From Clavelina lepadiformis (lineage: Eukaryota > Chordata > Ascidiacea > Aplousobranchia > Clavelinidae), in assembly GCF_947623445.1 (NCBI RefSeq), contig NC_135247.1, forward strand, positions 19,098,501 to 19,162,500: 64,000 nt of DNA, given 5' to 3'. The translations under genes and the position numbers were made by a program. The notes under the pieces were generated by a model. It was not told the origin of the DNA. It ran no database searches and saw only the letters and a list, made by a program, of their open reading frames with translations. Positions 1 through 10,917 of this stretch are shown in pieces (position 1 is the first letter of the stretch; the number at the start of each line of letters is the position of its first letter).

Positions 1-390
1 CATTTGAACACTGTATGGTAAAAGCTTGCTTGCCGCTACCACTTTAAGAATGGGCCACAAGCGCAAAGTCTTTGCGGCTATTAGGATATATATTCGATTA
101 TTGGTAATTTCTTTCAAGGTGTGAATTGGTCACAACTCTTTGCACAAATCACGAATTAAGAACACATCATAGCAGGTAAAGGTCACAAGGAATATTGTGA
201 AAAATGTTTCGAGTTATCGAAGTGTGACGAAAGATCAAGGCCGACTCCTCTATTTATCTTTAAGGATTGGCCAAATTTGAATAAGAATCGAAAAAAATTT
301 ATCTGGCCCACAGCATGTTTTGGTAGGGTGTTATCTACATGATAGTTAAAAGTGTTAGCTTAGAAAATTCACTGGAGAGATTGAATAGGT

Positions 391-450
391 GTACGCCTGA
401 GTTGGCAGATACGTACACCCGAGATCTCGGCAAATCCTGCCAAGAAATAG
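391..450 (+). repeat. dispersed repeat, copy 1
   Basis: About 60 bp that match, in inverted orientation, the segment at 9160-9219. The shared core reads CCCGAGAT, a short variable stretch, then GGCAAATCCTGCCA and GAAATA. Two copies 8.7 kb apart in opposite orientation point to an uncharacterised interspersed repeat. No coding potential or terminal structure could be defined. Confidence 0.5.
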
Positions 451-1028
451 TGTTCCTGTTTTCGTACGCCGGCGTAAAACCTATAAATGGCGGGTAGAAA
501 ATAGAAATAGGCCAATTAAACTTACAAATAGCCTATGTCCTACTCCCAACGACTGAGCGACGTTACATTTCAACGTTCTGCGCTTGTGGCAAGTAATTAA
601 GTTTTTGAGCCAGCATCGCTGAAGTTTGTAATACACTGGCACGTAGAAAAATTTGTTTTTTTAATTTACCACTTTAGAATCAACTGTGTTTTGTAGAGAG
701 TGTTCACACAAATACGGGCTACCTAAACCATAGATAGATTGTAAATTACAACATTGTGTAAAGCAATATCTGTGCTTTAACTGTATATTGCACAATAGTA
801 ACAAGCCACAGAAAGGTTACCATCAGGATAATGATGCACGGTGCGTAATGCATTGCAAGCTACTGATGCTTATACGCCACTTCATCTAATACTCAGCGCG
901 AGTGATCAATCACACATGTGCAAGGTGCGTTAGCCAGTGGGAGTAAAAACTACAACCCGTCTTAATGAAAAAAATCGGCAAATCTAGGAAATATCTATTT
1001 AGTTTATTTATTTAGAAGAGTAATTTCT

Positions 1029-1064
1029 ATATATATATTTATATATATATATTTCTATATATAG
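1029..1064. repeat. TA-rich microsatellite
   Basis: Interrupted (TA)n tract with TTTC interruptions. Simple low-complexity sequence. Confidence 0.7.
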
Positions 1065-1894
1065 CTGTAGAGTAATTCCAGGAGATGTTTTTAATAAAAG
1101 GTAGCATTTTGTATTTCAAGAAATATTTTAACTCGATTTATCAGCTAATTTCATTTAGGTATTTACGTAATTTCATTTAAGTGTTCATTAAGTATACTTA
1201 AATTATGCAAACTTCTTGTCTGCATAAATGGAAAAATTTTCTTTAACAAATCCACTCTATTAATTTGTGAAGAAAGTGAAAAATAACATTTGAAATTTGT
1301 TGCGGAATAAATCAAGATCTTTCAGCAAAAAAGATTGAAAATGAGTTAACAAGGTAGAAGTTATCAAACTTTTTTAATTGTTTGACTTCGGGAAATAAGA
1401 AAAAATTAAGAAAAAATAAACTTTTTGAGGTACTACGCTAACGAAAAACTTTAGATGAGACACTTGTTGTAACGAACTATCGCAATAAACATGATGAAAC
1501 CAAAATGTTGTTTATAAAATTAAATAAAAAAAAGATTAGTTGGCAGAAACAGAAACTGCAATAAATGTTTTCAATTAAGTATTTTTTTATTAACTTTTCA
1601 CAAAGCTGCCAAAGTTTTTCGGTTGTACTTTGGCGCTTACGGTGACAAACAAACCATGCCAAGTTTGCCGTACGATGGCGATAAGGTATGGAATGATTTC
1701 AGCTGAGTTGCAGGCTGGCTTACTGCAAATTCTACTGCACCATAATATAGGCCTATTGGCGTTCTTATGTCGGTACTTGATTCAATTGTTTACAGGCTTT
1801 ACATATATCCTGAAGCAATATTTGAATTAGTTATTGTGAAATAGATTAGCCTACTCAATAAGAAATTACCTTATCGGCGATCTGAAGCAGCAGA

Positions 1895-4800
1895 ATGGCT
1901 GAAGATGACGATTTGAATCTCCCAAGAGCTGCCATTAACAAACTGATAAAAGAAACCTTACCGCAGGTGCGTGCAAAAATTAATGAATTTTTACTGTAAT
2001 GTTTTGAACGTGCTGGTAATGATGTTTTAATACCAGCAATGCTCGACGTAATTCGTAAAGTGAAGTCCTGTGTGTATCTACTGTAACTACGCAAATTATT
2101 ATTCATGGCTTATTCATTAATTGCCCATAAGGATAGAAAGCGTTGTGCACTGAACATGTTTGGTGCTCAACGTAGCTAATTGGTGCACAAAATGGGTCTG
2201 AATAGGCTACTTTGTAAGCAAAGTAATTCCCAAGCAGCACTATTTGGTGCACATCAATCTTAGAGAATTACGCTGACAGGAGCACAAAAAAACTTACATT
2301 CCATTCTGGGCTAATTGGGTCTCCTGTACTTTGCACTCTTGTATCAGGATCAGATTATTGAGGAATTATCACATCATGATTGTTTTTCTATTACCTCATC
2401 ACTTCTTCCCATTCAGATCTTCCAAATCGGAGTGCAAAAGTAGTTCACAGTCGCAGGCCTCTTTTTCCACATATTCTATGTTACTGTTATTTTATAGGGA
2501 AAAATTGTTAGTTTGAAACTTTTTTGTACGGTTTCTTAGTAAGCAATTTTTACTGTAAAATGTTACAAAGTGTAATCTAAATCTAAACTGTCATAAAACG
2601 AGTCTTTTGTACTTCTGGAATAAATGGTGAGGGCTTATCAAGAATACAAAAAGTTACGACACAATTCTCGATCTTGACTTGATAGTGCATAACTAAAGGA
2701 GACCCCCTAAACTCATTAAATTTGTCTGGTAATCGATATCTAACTTTAACACTTGAACAAGGAAATTCTCAACACCTTCAATCGACATCTACGCTTTTAG
2801 TAAAACAACATCACTTTAGGTCACTTGTAGAACGTTTATTTGAGCAGACATGTGTATTTTGCTGCATTTCAAACTAAATTACGACAACAAATTGTGAGTT
2901 CTTAGAACTAAAATTGCAGTTTTGTTGAAGACGTCTTAATAGTTATTCTTGCTGTGAGATGCATTTCTTGCACTCGGTAAGTTTCCAGTCACCAGTGGTT
3001 GGGCAGTGCTGGCAAATAGTTACAATGTTATTGCCGCACAGCTGCCTAGCACATTTTCGTCGCTTCTCGAAAGATCTGGGGAGATCTTGCTTGAGGCTTT
3101 CTTGAATAAGATCCATGAATTCAGTCCAGCAATATCCAAAATGTTAGTCCAAATGGCCATCTTATAGTTGATGCATGTGTTGTGTGCTGCCTGCCCATTT
3201 GATCAAACACATCCACACCAACTTTGTTGTGGTTATAAAAATGAATAACAAGTGGTTTCTTCTTTTCTGTTGAATCTGTCACTGGAGAATCATGCATGGT
3301 GGAAATAAGATTAAGGTTTTTCTTTTGCTTACATTGGTAATTTACAAGTACAGTAACTCCTCAACTTACAAACGAGTTACGTTCCGAACGGCCGTTCTTA
3401 CGTTGAACTGTTCGTAAGTTGGTGCTGTACTGCTAATTGGTGTACACTGTACAGTACTATATATGTCTACCAAACATTCGTGCATCACATACGTAACATG
3501 TTATTTAAGCTGTTTTCTTATTTTAAAGACACAAGAATAAATTAAAACACGAAAATCAAGTAGCATTTCACGCATCGTATATTCCGCTCTCGCATTATTG
3601 TTCTGATTGTCTAACCCACGAGTGCCCAACCAGTCGATCGCGGTCTACCAGTGGTCTGCGGACCGATCAAAAGTCAACCGCGAGGCCGTCAAAAAAATAA
3701 ATTTTTTATATGTAACACTTTATTTTGTGACTTGGGACAACTATACACCTACCAAATAATCGAGTAACAGTTAAGAAATTTGTTTTCATTATTTAATGGT
3801 CCCTGTAGATACGAAAATTTGTGCTGTTGTTAATGGTTGCAAACATATCAGCAACACTGATACAAAGCCACAACCAGGGCAGGAAAATGTGCAGCGGCTG
3901 TGAGGGCCAAAACGGTGCATCATGTTATTACAAGTCAAAGGAAGACAAGTTTATGGCATCGGCCACAGCTACCTATAATACACAATTTAAACATATTAAC
4001 TTGAAAGTGTTAGTTACATTGGTAGATAGGCAGTCAGGATGGAACAGACCTCTGTGTCTGGTATAAAGAAGAAGAAAAAAATTAAAATGAAAAGTGAAAG
4101 TTAGATCAGTGGTTGCAGTATTAGAGAAAAAAAAATTTGAAACGTGCATTTACTTTTGGCATACTCAGTTTTCTGACCAATCCACCTGTCTTTAATAACG
4201 TGTATGTGTGTATTCTTTTAAGATATTCGTCCATCCCATTGGGTGTCCTCTAGATGTCTTTCCTATATCTTCCACCTCTATCCTTGCTCTTAACTCAGAA
4301 CTTCGTGCTCTGTCTCACAGTGTCTTGCTTCACACATCATTTGCCATGGGTCAAAAATAGCAAATTCTTCAACCACTTCAGTGTCACCACTAGGGCAACC
4401 AAAAGTCAATATGGTCAATTTTTTTTAACCTGCCCAGAATGTTATCAAACAAGCACAAAACAAGTTTCAGCTTTGTACGACGTGTGGTATAGAAGTTATT
4501 AGGTCAAATAAAGTCAAAATGTTACGTTAGGTCAAAATACGGTCAAATTGTTTCTTTAGGTCTTTTTTTTTAGGTCAAAATCTATTAAACTTGTAATTTT
4601 GTAACCATTTTGTAATATTATTCTTCCGTTTTTCTCTTTTCTTGTACCGCAAACAATTCCAGTCCCGCAAATTTTACTTAGAACCAAAACCACAAAGAGA
4701 GGGAAGGCTTTTCAGCGCGTTTGGTGACGTCACGATGTGACGGCATTGCATTTGAAACTGCAAGTTGTCAATCTTAATACGCAGAAACGAAAAAAAAGTC

Positions 4801-6100
4801 AACACTAGAAAAGCATTTTGTCATTTTTAAATGCAGCTTTAGATTAGAAAGTTGCTGTAGACAGTGTAGACTGTAGAGACTATCAGTATAGCGTTTTTCA
4901 AAATGAGGTCAAAATGTAAACGTTTTAGGTCAAAATAAGGTCAAAATTTGCAAATTTTAAGGTCAAAATTTAAACTTTTTAGGTAAAAAAACTGGTTGCC
5001 CTAGTCATCACACGACAATATTTTTATCTGCCGTGTTTTCCAGCTTGGTTCAAGTGTCATTTTCCTTCCCACACTTACGAGCATATTTAACGTCTTTCTA
5101 CTATTATGGTCGTACATTATACTTGAAATTATAAATGAATGTCATAATTCGCAGGTTCGAGTTTCAAACGAAGCGAGGGAGTTGATTGTGTCCTGTTGCA
5201 ATGAATTCATTCATCTAGTTTCGTCCGAAGCAAATGACATCTGCAACAAAAACACAAAGAAAACAATTATGCCAGAACATGTCCTTGAAGGTGAGTATGA
5301 CGTCACAAGCAGCAATAAAAAGTGTTTATTGCATACAACTGTGAGTGTAAGCGATAGGTGTGATATGTATTGTGACTTTTTTTTAAGTATTTTGGTGAAT
5401 GTTTCTAGGATTGTTGCATTATAAAAATTCATTTATAATTGGGATCAATCAGACATTGCTCAGACAGGTTTCATTGTTATTATTTCCAATTCCATTGTTC
5501 TGGATCCTACTGCTGTAATGATTTGACACACGAACAAATAACATTTAAGAGCTGTCACAAAATATGTAGCCATGCAGATATATCAAAACTTACTTCAAAC
5601 TGAAACATGGGTCTGTGGCTTCTTGGTTAGACTTGTAAAGATCATCGAAAATGATTTTCATTTTTCAGCTTTAAGTGGACTTGGATTTGAATCTTATGTC
5701 CCTGAGTGTCAGGAGGTTTTAACTGAATGCAAACACGTTGCCTTGAAGAAAAGAAGAGGAAGCAGCAGACTTGAAAATCTCGGAATCCCTGAAGAGGAAT
5801 TACTCCGACAGCAACAAGAGCTGTTTGCACAGGTTAGTCTGGCTTATATTTTGTTGCCATAGCAACAGATTAGGGCTGAGTAAGACATCAACTTCACGAG
5901 TTTAAAACACGTCTGATGTTTCAACACACACGTTAATTGACCAAGACCTGTACAATAGAGATTGTGGCAGATAATATCCAGTGACATATTTGCTTGTCCA
6001 GGCACGACAACAACAGCTTGAAGAAGAGCAACAGGAATGGCTCCAGCATCAGATGGAGCTTGCAAAGGAAACTTCCTCACAGCAAGAGGAGCCGTCATGA
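1895..6100 (+). CDS. DR1: Dr1 / NC2-beta, TBP-binding negative cofactor 2 subunit
   Basis: Spliced CDS: 1895-1966, 5155-5290, 5669-5832, 6002-6100. All junctions are GT..AG and the exons sum to 471 nt (156 aa plus stop). Residues about 8-80 form the NC2-beta histone fold, beginning DDDLNLPRAAINKLIKE and including IVSCCNEFIHLVSSEAND and the KTIMPEHVLEAL helix. A conserved linker (GLGFESYVPEC, then KKRRGSSRLENLGIP) and a Gln/Glu-rich tail follow, as in vertebrate Dr1. In the family, Dr1 pairs with DRAP1/NC2-alpha, binds TBP on promoter DNA and blocks TFIIA/TFIIB entry, so the product should act in the nucleus. Length is near the usual size (human about 176 aa), with a shorter tail. The start is the only ATG giving the conserved N-terminus. 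Intron 1 (3.2 kb) is packed with transposon remains; the other introns are short. Confidence 0.95.
2946..3345 (-). mobile_element. piggyBac-type transposase remnant
   Basis: On the minus strand, within Dr1 intron 1, one frame reads HFYNHNKVGVDVFDQMGRQ followed by TIRWPFGLTFW. This matches the piggyBac DDE transposase block around VDxxDQM. A second frame continues with NILDIAGLNSWILF. A third carries a Cys-rich end (KCARQLCG, CQHC, CKKC), like the C-terminal zinc-binding tail of piggyBac transposases. The frame changes show a decayed DNA transposon. Only the C-terminal third is visible; the higher-coordinate side is cut by another repeat near 3350. Confidence 0.8.
3351..3440. repeat. palindromic DNA-transposon terminus (fragment)
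   Basis: The segment holds CTTACAAACG near its left and TTCGTAAG near its right side, around CCGAACGG/CCGTTC, giving an imperfect hairpin. The 'cttac(a/g)aacg' style terminus resembles those of mariner/Tigger-like elements. No transposase is visible and the far end was not found. Confidence 0.35.
3618..3720. mobile_element. hAT-type element end (fragment)
   Basis: The segment contains GAGTGCCCAACCAG followed by GATCGCGGTCTACCAGTGG and GCGGACCGATC, the style of many hAT termini (CAG..G..CCAACC then CG-rich subterminal palindromes). The partner terminus and target-site duplication were not found, so this is a fragment or half of an unresolved element inside Dr1 intron 1. Confidence 0.5.
4391..5003. 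mobile_element. hAT-type MITE with 8-bp target-site duplication
   Basis: A 613-bp non-coding element in Dr1 intron 1. The ends are TAGGGCAACC and its inverse GGTTGCCCTA. It is flanked by GTCACCAC (4383-4390) and GTCATCAC (5004-5011), an 8-bp duplication with one mismatch, which fits hAT insertion. Both subterminal zones are filled with short repeats of AGGTCAAA (about nine to ten copies in total, same orientation), the kind of array a hAT transposase could bind. AGGTCA is also the nuclear-receptor half-site. Confidence 0.75.
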
Positions 6101-6415
6101 AATCTTTTAATGATCGGAGGAGTGGCAATTATCACAAACTGTTGGTCGAGGTTGCAGATGCCTGGCTTAAGGAGATCAATATGTGCTTTTATGAAGCAAT
6201 TTTGTGGAATTCTTTTCATAAATACAGATTTTTTTATACCTTTCATTGTTGTGCAGTGTCTCATTTTCTGGATTAAGTACAGAAAATGATTTTTTATTGA
6301 AAACAGTTTCCACAAATTTATGTTACATTTGTACGCGCATTGTTAATACGTTGATATGCCTGCTCTGGCTCATTGCTACGGTGCAATCCGGGTGCTTGAG
6401 TCAGCCTATGAGCGC

Positions 6416-6421
6416 AATAAA
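6416..6421 (+). terminator. poly(A) signal, Dr1
   Basis: AATAAA about 316 nt downstream of the Dr1 stop codon. It is the first canonical signal seen after the gene and is the likely 3' end. Confidence 0.6.
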
Positions 6422-9400
6422 GTGGTGGTTGGCAAAAGTCTGAAAGATGGCTTAAGCTTTAAAATTTGCAGTTGACCAGACTAGGCTTTCACACGAACGT
6501 GCCTTCCGTCTGAAATCGATATTTGGACGACAGAAAAGTCATGAAGCGTGAAGGAATAAAAGCCACCGGTCTTACGTTTATACTTTGCTATTAGTCGTGC
6601 GAAGCAAAAAATAATCTGCTTACGAACGGGAAAAACTTCAATGGCCTTTAACATGCAAGTTGTCAATAATAATTAAGTAACTTGTAAATTTGCAACACAC
6701 ATTACACAACTATTTCGGATATTTACCGCAGATTACTTTTACATATTTTTAACTTAAAAGACTGGAAAACCAGTTACTGAATTGAAACGTCACCACTAGC
6801 TCCACTCAAGTCCTCAGCTCCGGATTAAGAAGAGTTTTTCTTTCAGCACTACCATCTATTGGCATCGTTTTTCCTACATCACTGTCGACGTACCAGAGAA
6901 AATTTCATCTTGCAACGAGCAGTATTGTCGTCACATTTTTCAAAGATTTATTTATCATCCATCCCAACATTATCATTGGCGTGCATTCTTGCTGTACAAA
7001 CTCGGGCTATTCTACAACACCTTTCCTTAGTGCTATGGCCACCAGGAACCGAGTTCTTGCCTGGGATGGGGTTTCTTTTCTCATCCACTGATGTACAGCA
7101 TTGAAGCAATTTTCAATCGTCAGTTGCTTGAACACACCACCTGTTCGTCTGCTTAGTTTTTCGCTTTTTCAACTTATGTTTTATGGATTTAACTAACCAT
7201 AGGTGTAGTGGCCGTGCTAGTTGTGACTAGCAATTATTAACGTTATTTTTCTTGAGCACGTGTTAAGGTTTTTCGGCTTTGTCACTTTTTCCTGTTCATT
7301 GGCACGTGTTGGTAAAAACTGGCTTGATTTTTTCGTCTCCACCGCGCGTTTGACGAAAAAGAAATGAATGACACTATTGTGCTGAAAAGCGGTAAAAACA
7401 ACTGGGTTATTGTCAATTGATGATCGGTAGTTTTAAAAATTTACGGCGGTAGGTGTTTTTGCAGCCGCTACTATAGCATAATAGAAACAAAAGCTTGTGA
7501 CAACCGAACCGCAACCACGTGATTCTATGTTACGACAGAAGCCTACGTGTGGAAAACATCTACATCGGAAACGATCATGCGAAAACTTCGTGATCAGAAA
7601 TAGAGAAAAGACCTTACCTCAATTGAACTGGTATAAAAATTGGAAAACACACACGTGGGAATTGAGAGGCCAAAACTAGCCAAGATGGTGCAACTTTTCG
7701 AAGTCAACAACACAATGAACAGAAGAAGGATTTATGCATCACAAAGAAGTTACGTCATCATATAAATAAGCGATGAATTCCATTTTTTTAGAGAGATAGA
7801 GAGAGAGGAGAAATGAAAAGTTAATTTTATATCGTGAAACAAGTGCATTCAAAGCAAAACGTCATTACCTCGATTATATTATCGGGCGACTGGAAACTGT
7901 AAATATAAGTGGTGTTCTGTTTGCTGCTGTTGTGTTCATTTCCTTGCAGGCAAATAAATCAATAAGTAAGTGTGCGCTAAATTACATTTACAAATTGATA
8001 CAAACGGAACAATCGACTTTCATGGTTAGAAGAGAGAGACTCATCAGCAAACAAAGAAGATAGCCAAATCAAAGACAGCTATCAATTGTGGCGATTGGTG
8101 GACATTGCTTAAGTCGTAATAAATCATAGTGACACCATAATTACGTCAAATACGACTAGGCAACCATCCTAAACGTCATAAGCTTACGCGCAGGGTGGAA
8201 GAAAATGGTAAAGCCACTGTGTGATAACTTTTGGATGAAACGATGAAGTAGAGTATTGGTGTTTCAAAAACTTAGATGTTTTAAGTTACAGGTAAACACA
8301 CATTTTCGCTCCTTACTGTTACAGGTAAGTTAATGCAGAAAAACAAACACCAATAATGCAAAATGATTTTTAATAATCTTGAACCGTTGTTAAAATGTGC
8401 TACGTCAAGCATGAAGAACGTACGCCGCTTATCAACCAATCTAAGACAAAATAGTCTAATAGTCGCCATTTCGCTTCTTTGAAGGCTAAATGCAGGAAAA
8501 TTCGCTCGCTTTTTTCTTGCCTGGCTCCCATAATGTAAAAGTTGGATGCCAACTAAATTTGTCTTTGTCTTGTCACTTGTTAGTAGGACAATACAATAGA
8601 TCTCACTAAAACTGTGAAAAGGCAGGAAAATAAGGCCTAGCCTATAGCCTATATAGTTGCATTGGAAACACTGTTTTCAATTTCAGGCTTTTAGTGACCT
8701 AATACAATCTGTCAATTGTGACATGTCTGTATGTGGACAACCGAGGCTTGGCTCTAATAGACTAGTGGTCTATATAAGGTTACTCTATATTCTACAAACC
8801 TATATATGCAGAAATTACTGTCATCGCCAATGTTACGTAAAATCTCTCACTAGCCTAAATAATTAGGCTATTGTGATGCAATAAACACTGATTAAGCAGG
8901 AGATCTGTTTACTATTGCCTACTCCAGAACCATATTAGGTTATTTCAAACAAAAAACGGCTAGACCTATGTTTGTATGTCGTGAATTGATGATTGAAGAT
9001 TATTGTTAACGTCTGAATGTGTTAACCCAGATCGGAAAGTTTCCTAAGTGCGCAGTGGAGTAAAGTTAACTGAGCGTATAATCCATAATGTTTCATTTTG
9101 TTGCACGAGAAATTTCTCACTTAAAAACATACTTCTCAATTTGGGTCGTAACCGGTCTGTATTTCATGGCAGGATTTGCCAAAATCTCGGGTATGCAGAC
9201 CTGCTAATTCAGGTGTGCGACGGCTAGCTTAGTGTGGGTTTTTTCAACCTTTTCCCAGTGCATTTCTAGGTTAACACTTGCAACTATGGATTAATCAATC
9301 GATTGATTTCTCTTTGAGCCGAATAAATTTTTAGCGATTTTTATGGAAATTTGGCTGATAATTAATCGTTCTTGGTTAAATGAATGAAACCAGCCTTGCT

Positions 9401-10917
9401 CATTTGTCAGGTTTTGATGGTTCTAAACATCACAGTGTAGCTTGTTCCTATTGAAAAGTTTAATTTCAGTGTGCCAGATGAATGTGCCAATAAATTTAAT
9501 GCCAAAATTTGCAACACTCCAACGTACTACTTGTAATATAGAATATAAGGCAAAACAGCAATTCTGCAGCAGAAATTTGAACCCAACTTTCTGCACCGGA
9601 TTTCTCCAAACAAACTTTCCAGTAGGGTTGCTTGCAACCTTTTTTCTACTATGATTATGTCCTTACTTTATGTCTTATGCAAAACATTGTAGTAATTTGA
9701 TTCGCTTTCCACTTGATAATATCCAAGGAGTTGTGACCGACTTGCACCTCAGAATAAGCCACCCATGGTCAAATATATGTACTAACAAGTTGCGTAGACT
9801 TTGCGTTTGTGGTCCCTTCTTAAACTCACAGAGGCGAGTGAATAGCTACATACTACAGTGTTGTGGGTAGCGTTTTGCTTTGGTAGGTACCACAAATGCA
9901 AAGTCGCAATGTAAGATCATTTACCATTCGAATGAATCTCTGTATGTAATTTTAGACTATTAGGTAAATCTGTGTGTAATTTTAAACTATTATTTTAAAT
10001 GGCTATGGCAGATGGCTATTTATTTAACAACCTCAAGTGTGCATAAAGTTTACTTAATATTTATCTCGGTTGTGGAGCTGCCACAAAATACAGACCAGTC
10101 TGTTAATCTCTTTAGAAGTCAGAATAATGATTCAGACTTAAATACGGTACTAGTAGTAAAGGAACTTATTATGCATTATTGGATATTTACATCAGTTCTC
10201 AATAGTCGTTTTAAAGGTTTTTCCTGTTTGTGGCATACTGGTCCATGATTAGCTATAGTAAAAGAAAGTTTAGAGAAAACATAAACCTACTAAGATTTGT
10301 ATTCTGGGCATTATGTTTTTTTGGCCAAAGTTAAACATAAATATACAATACGATCTCGTCGGGTATGTGCCACAATTTCCAAAATGGTTTGAAATAAAAA
10401 GCTATAGTCATCGTTCTGCCAAACATGCTCGTTTGTTTGTATTGTTCGGCGTTTGGCTTTTATCTATCTAGGAATTGACTTCCTTAGTGCTTGCACATCT
10501 GGTAACCCTGGTGCTAAAAAAGGTAAAGCAAAGATTATAATAAGATATAGAAGCAAGATATATAGATCTAAAACAAAAGTAAACATTAGCCTATATAGGC
10601 TAGGCTAGTGTATTATTATTTTTATTGATATGACTCTTTTAACACTGGAATTTAGCCTGGAGTGTAAACATGAAAATCGTAGGCTACGTAACCTTGCATG
10701 AAAGCTAGCTCCATGGCAGGAGGTAGCCGACTGCAATGCAAGTTTGAAGCAAACCCGAGATTTTTTGCCTTGATTCGTAATGATATCACACACCAACAGG
10801 CTAAATCCACTTGCCCACTTTCCGATGGAAGAAGAGCGGTTTCCAAAAAAGTCGACACTAATGTTTTACCTTTTTAATCCCAGCAGAGCAGCAGCATGTA
10901 GGTTGTAAACCTGCAGT
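6422..10917. other. intergenic region, Dr1 to LRR gene
   Basis: About 4.5 kb with no reading frame I can assign to a protein family. Visible items are a GA-rich tract near 7795-7815 and a dispersed repeat copy (9160-9219). The segment just before 10918 should carry the promoter and 5' UTR of the LRR gene. An acceptor-like CCTGCAG ends two bases before its ATG. Confidence 0.5.
9160..9219 (-). repeat. dispersed repeat, copy 2 (inverted)
   Basis: Reverse complement matches 391-450 at roughly 75-80% by eye over 60 bp, including the uninterrupted core GGCAAATCCTGCCA. Confidence 0.5.

Larger units (their letters stand above)
1..1894. other. intergenic region upstream of Dr1
   Basis: AT-rich DNA with no recognisable coding exon. 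It holds a dispersed repeat (391-450) and a TA-rich low-complexity tract (about 1029-1064). The last tens of bases before 1895 are presumably Dr1 promoter and 5' UTR; no TATA box or initiator could be assigned with confidence. Confidence 0.5.
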
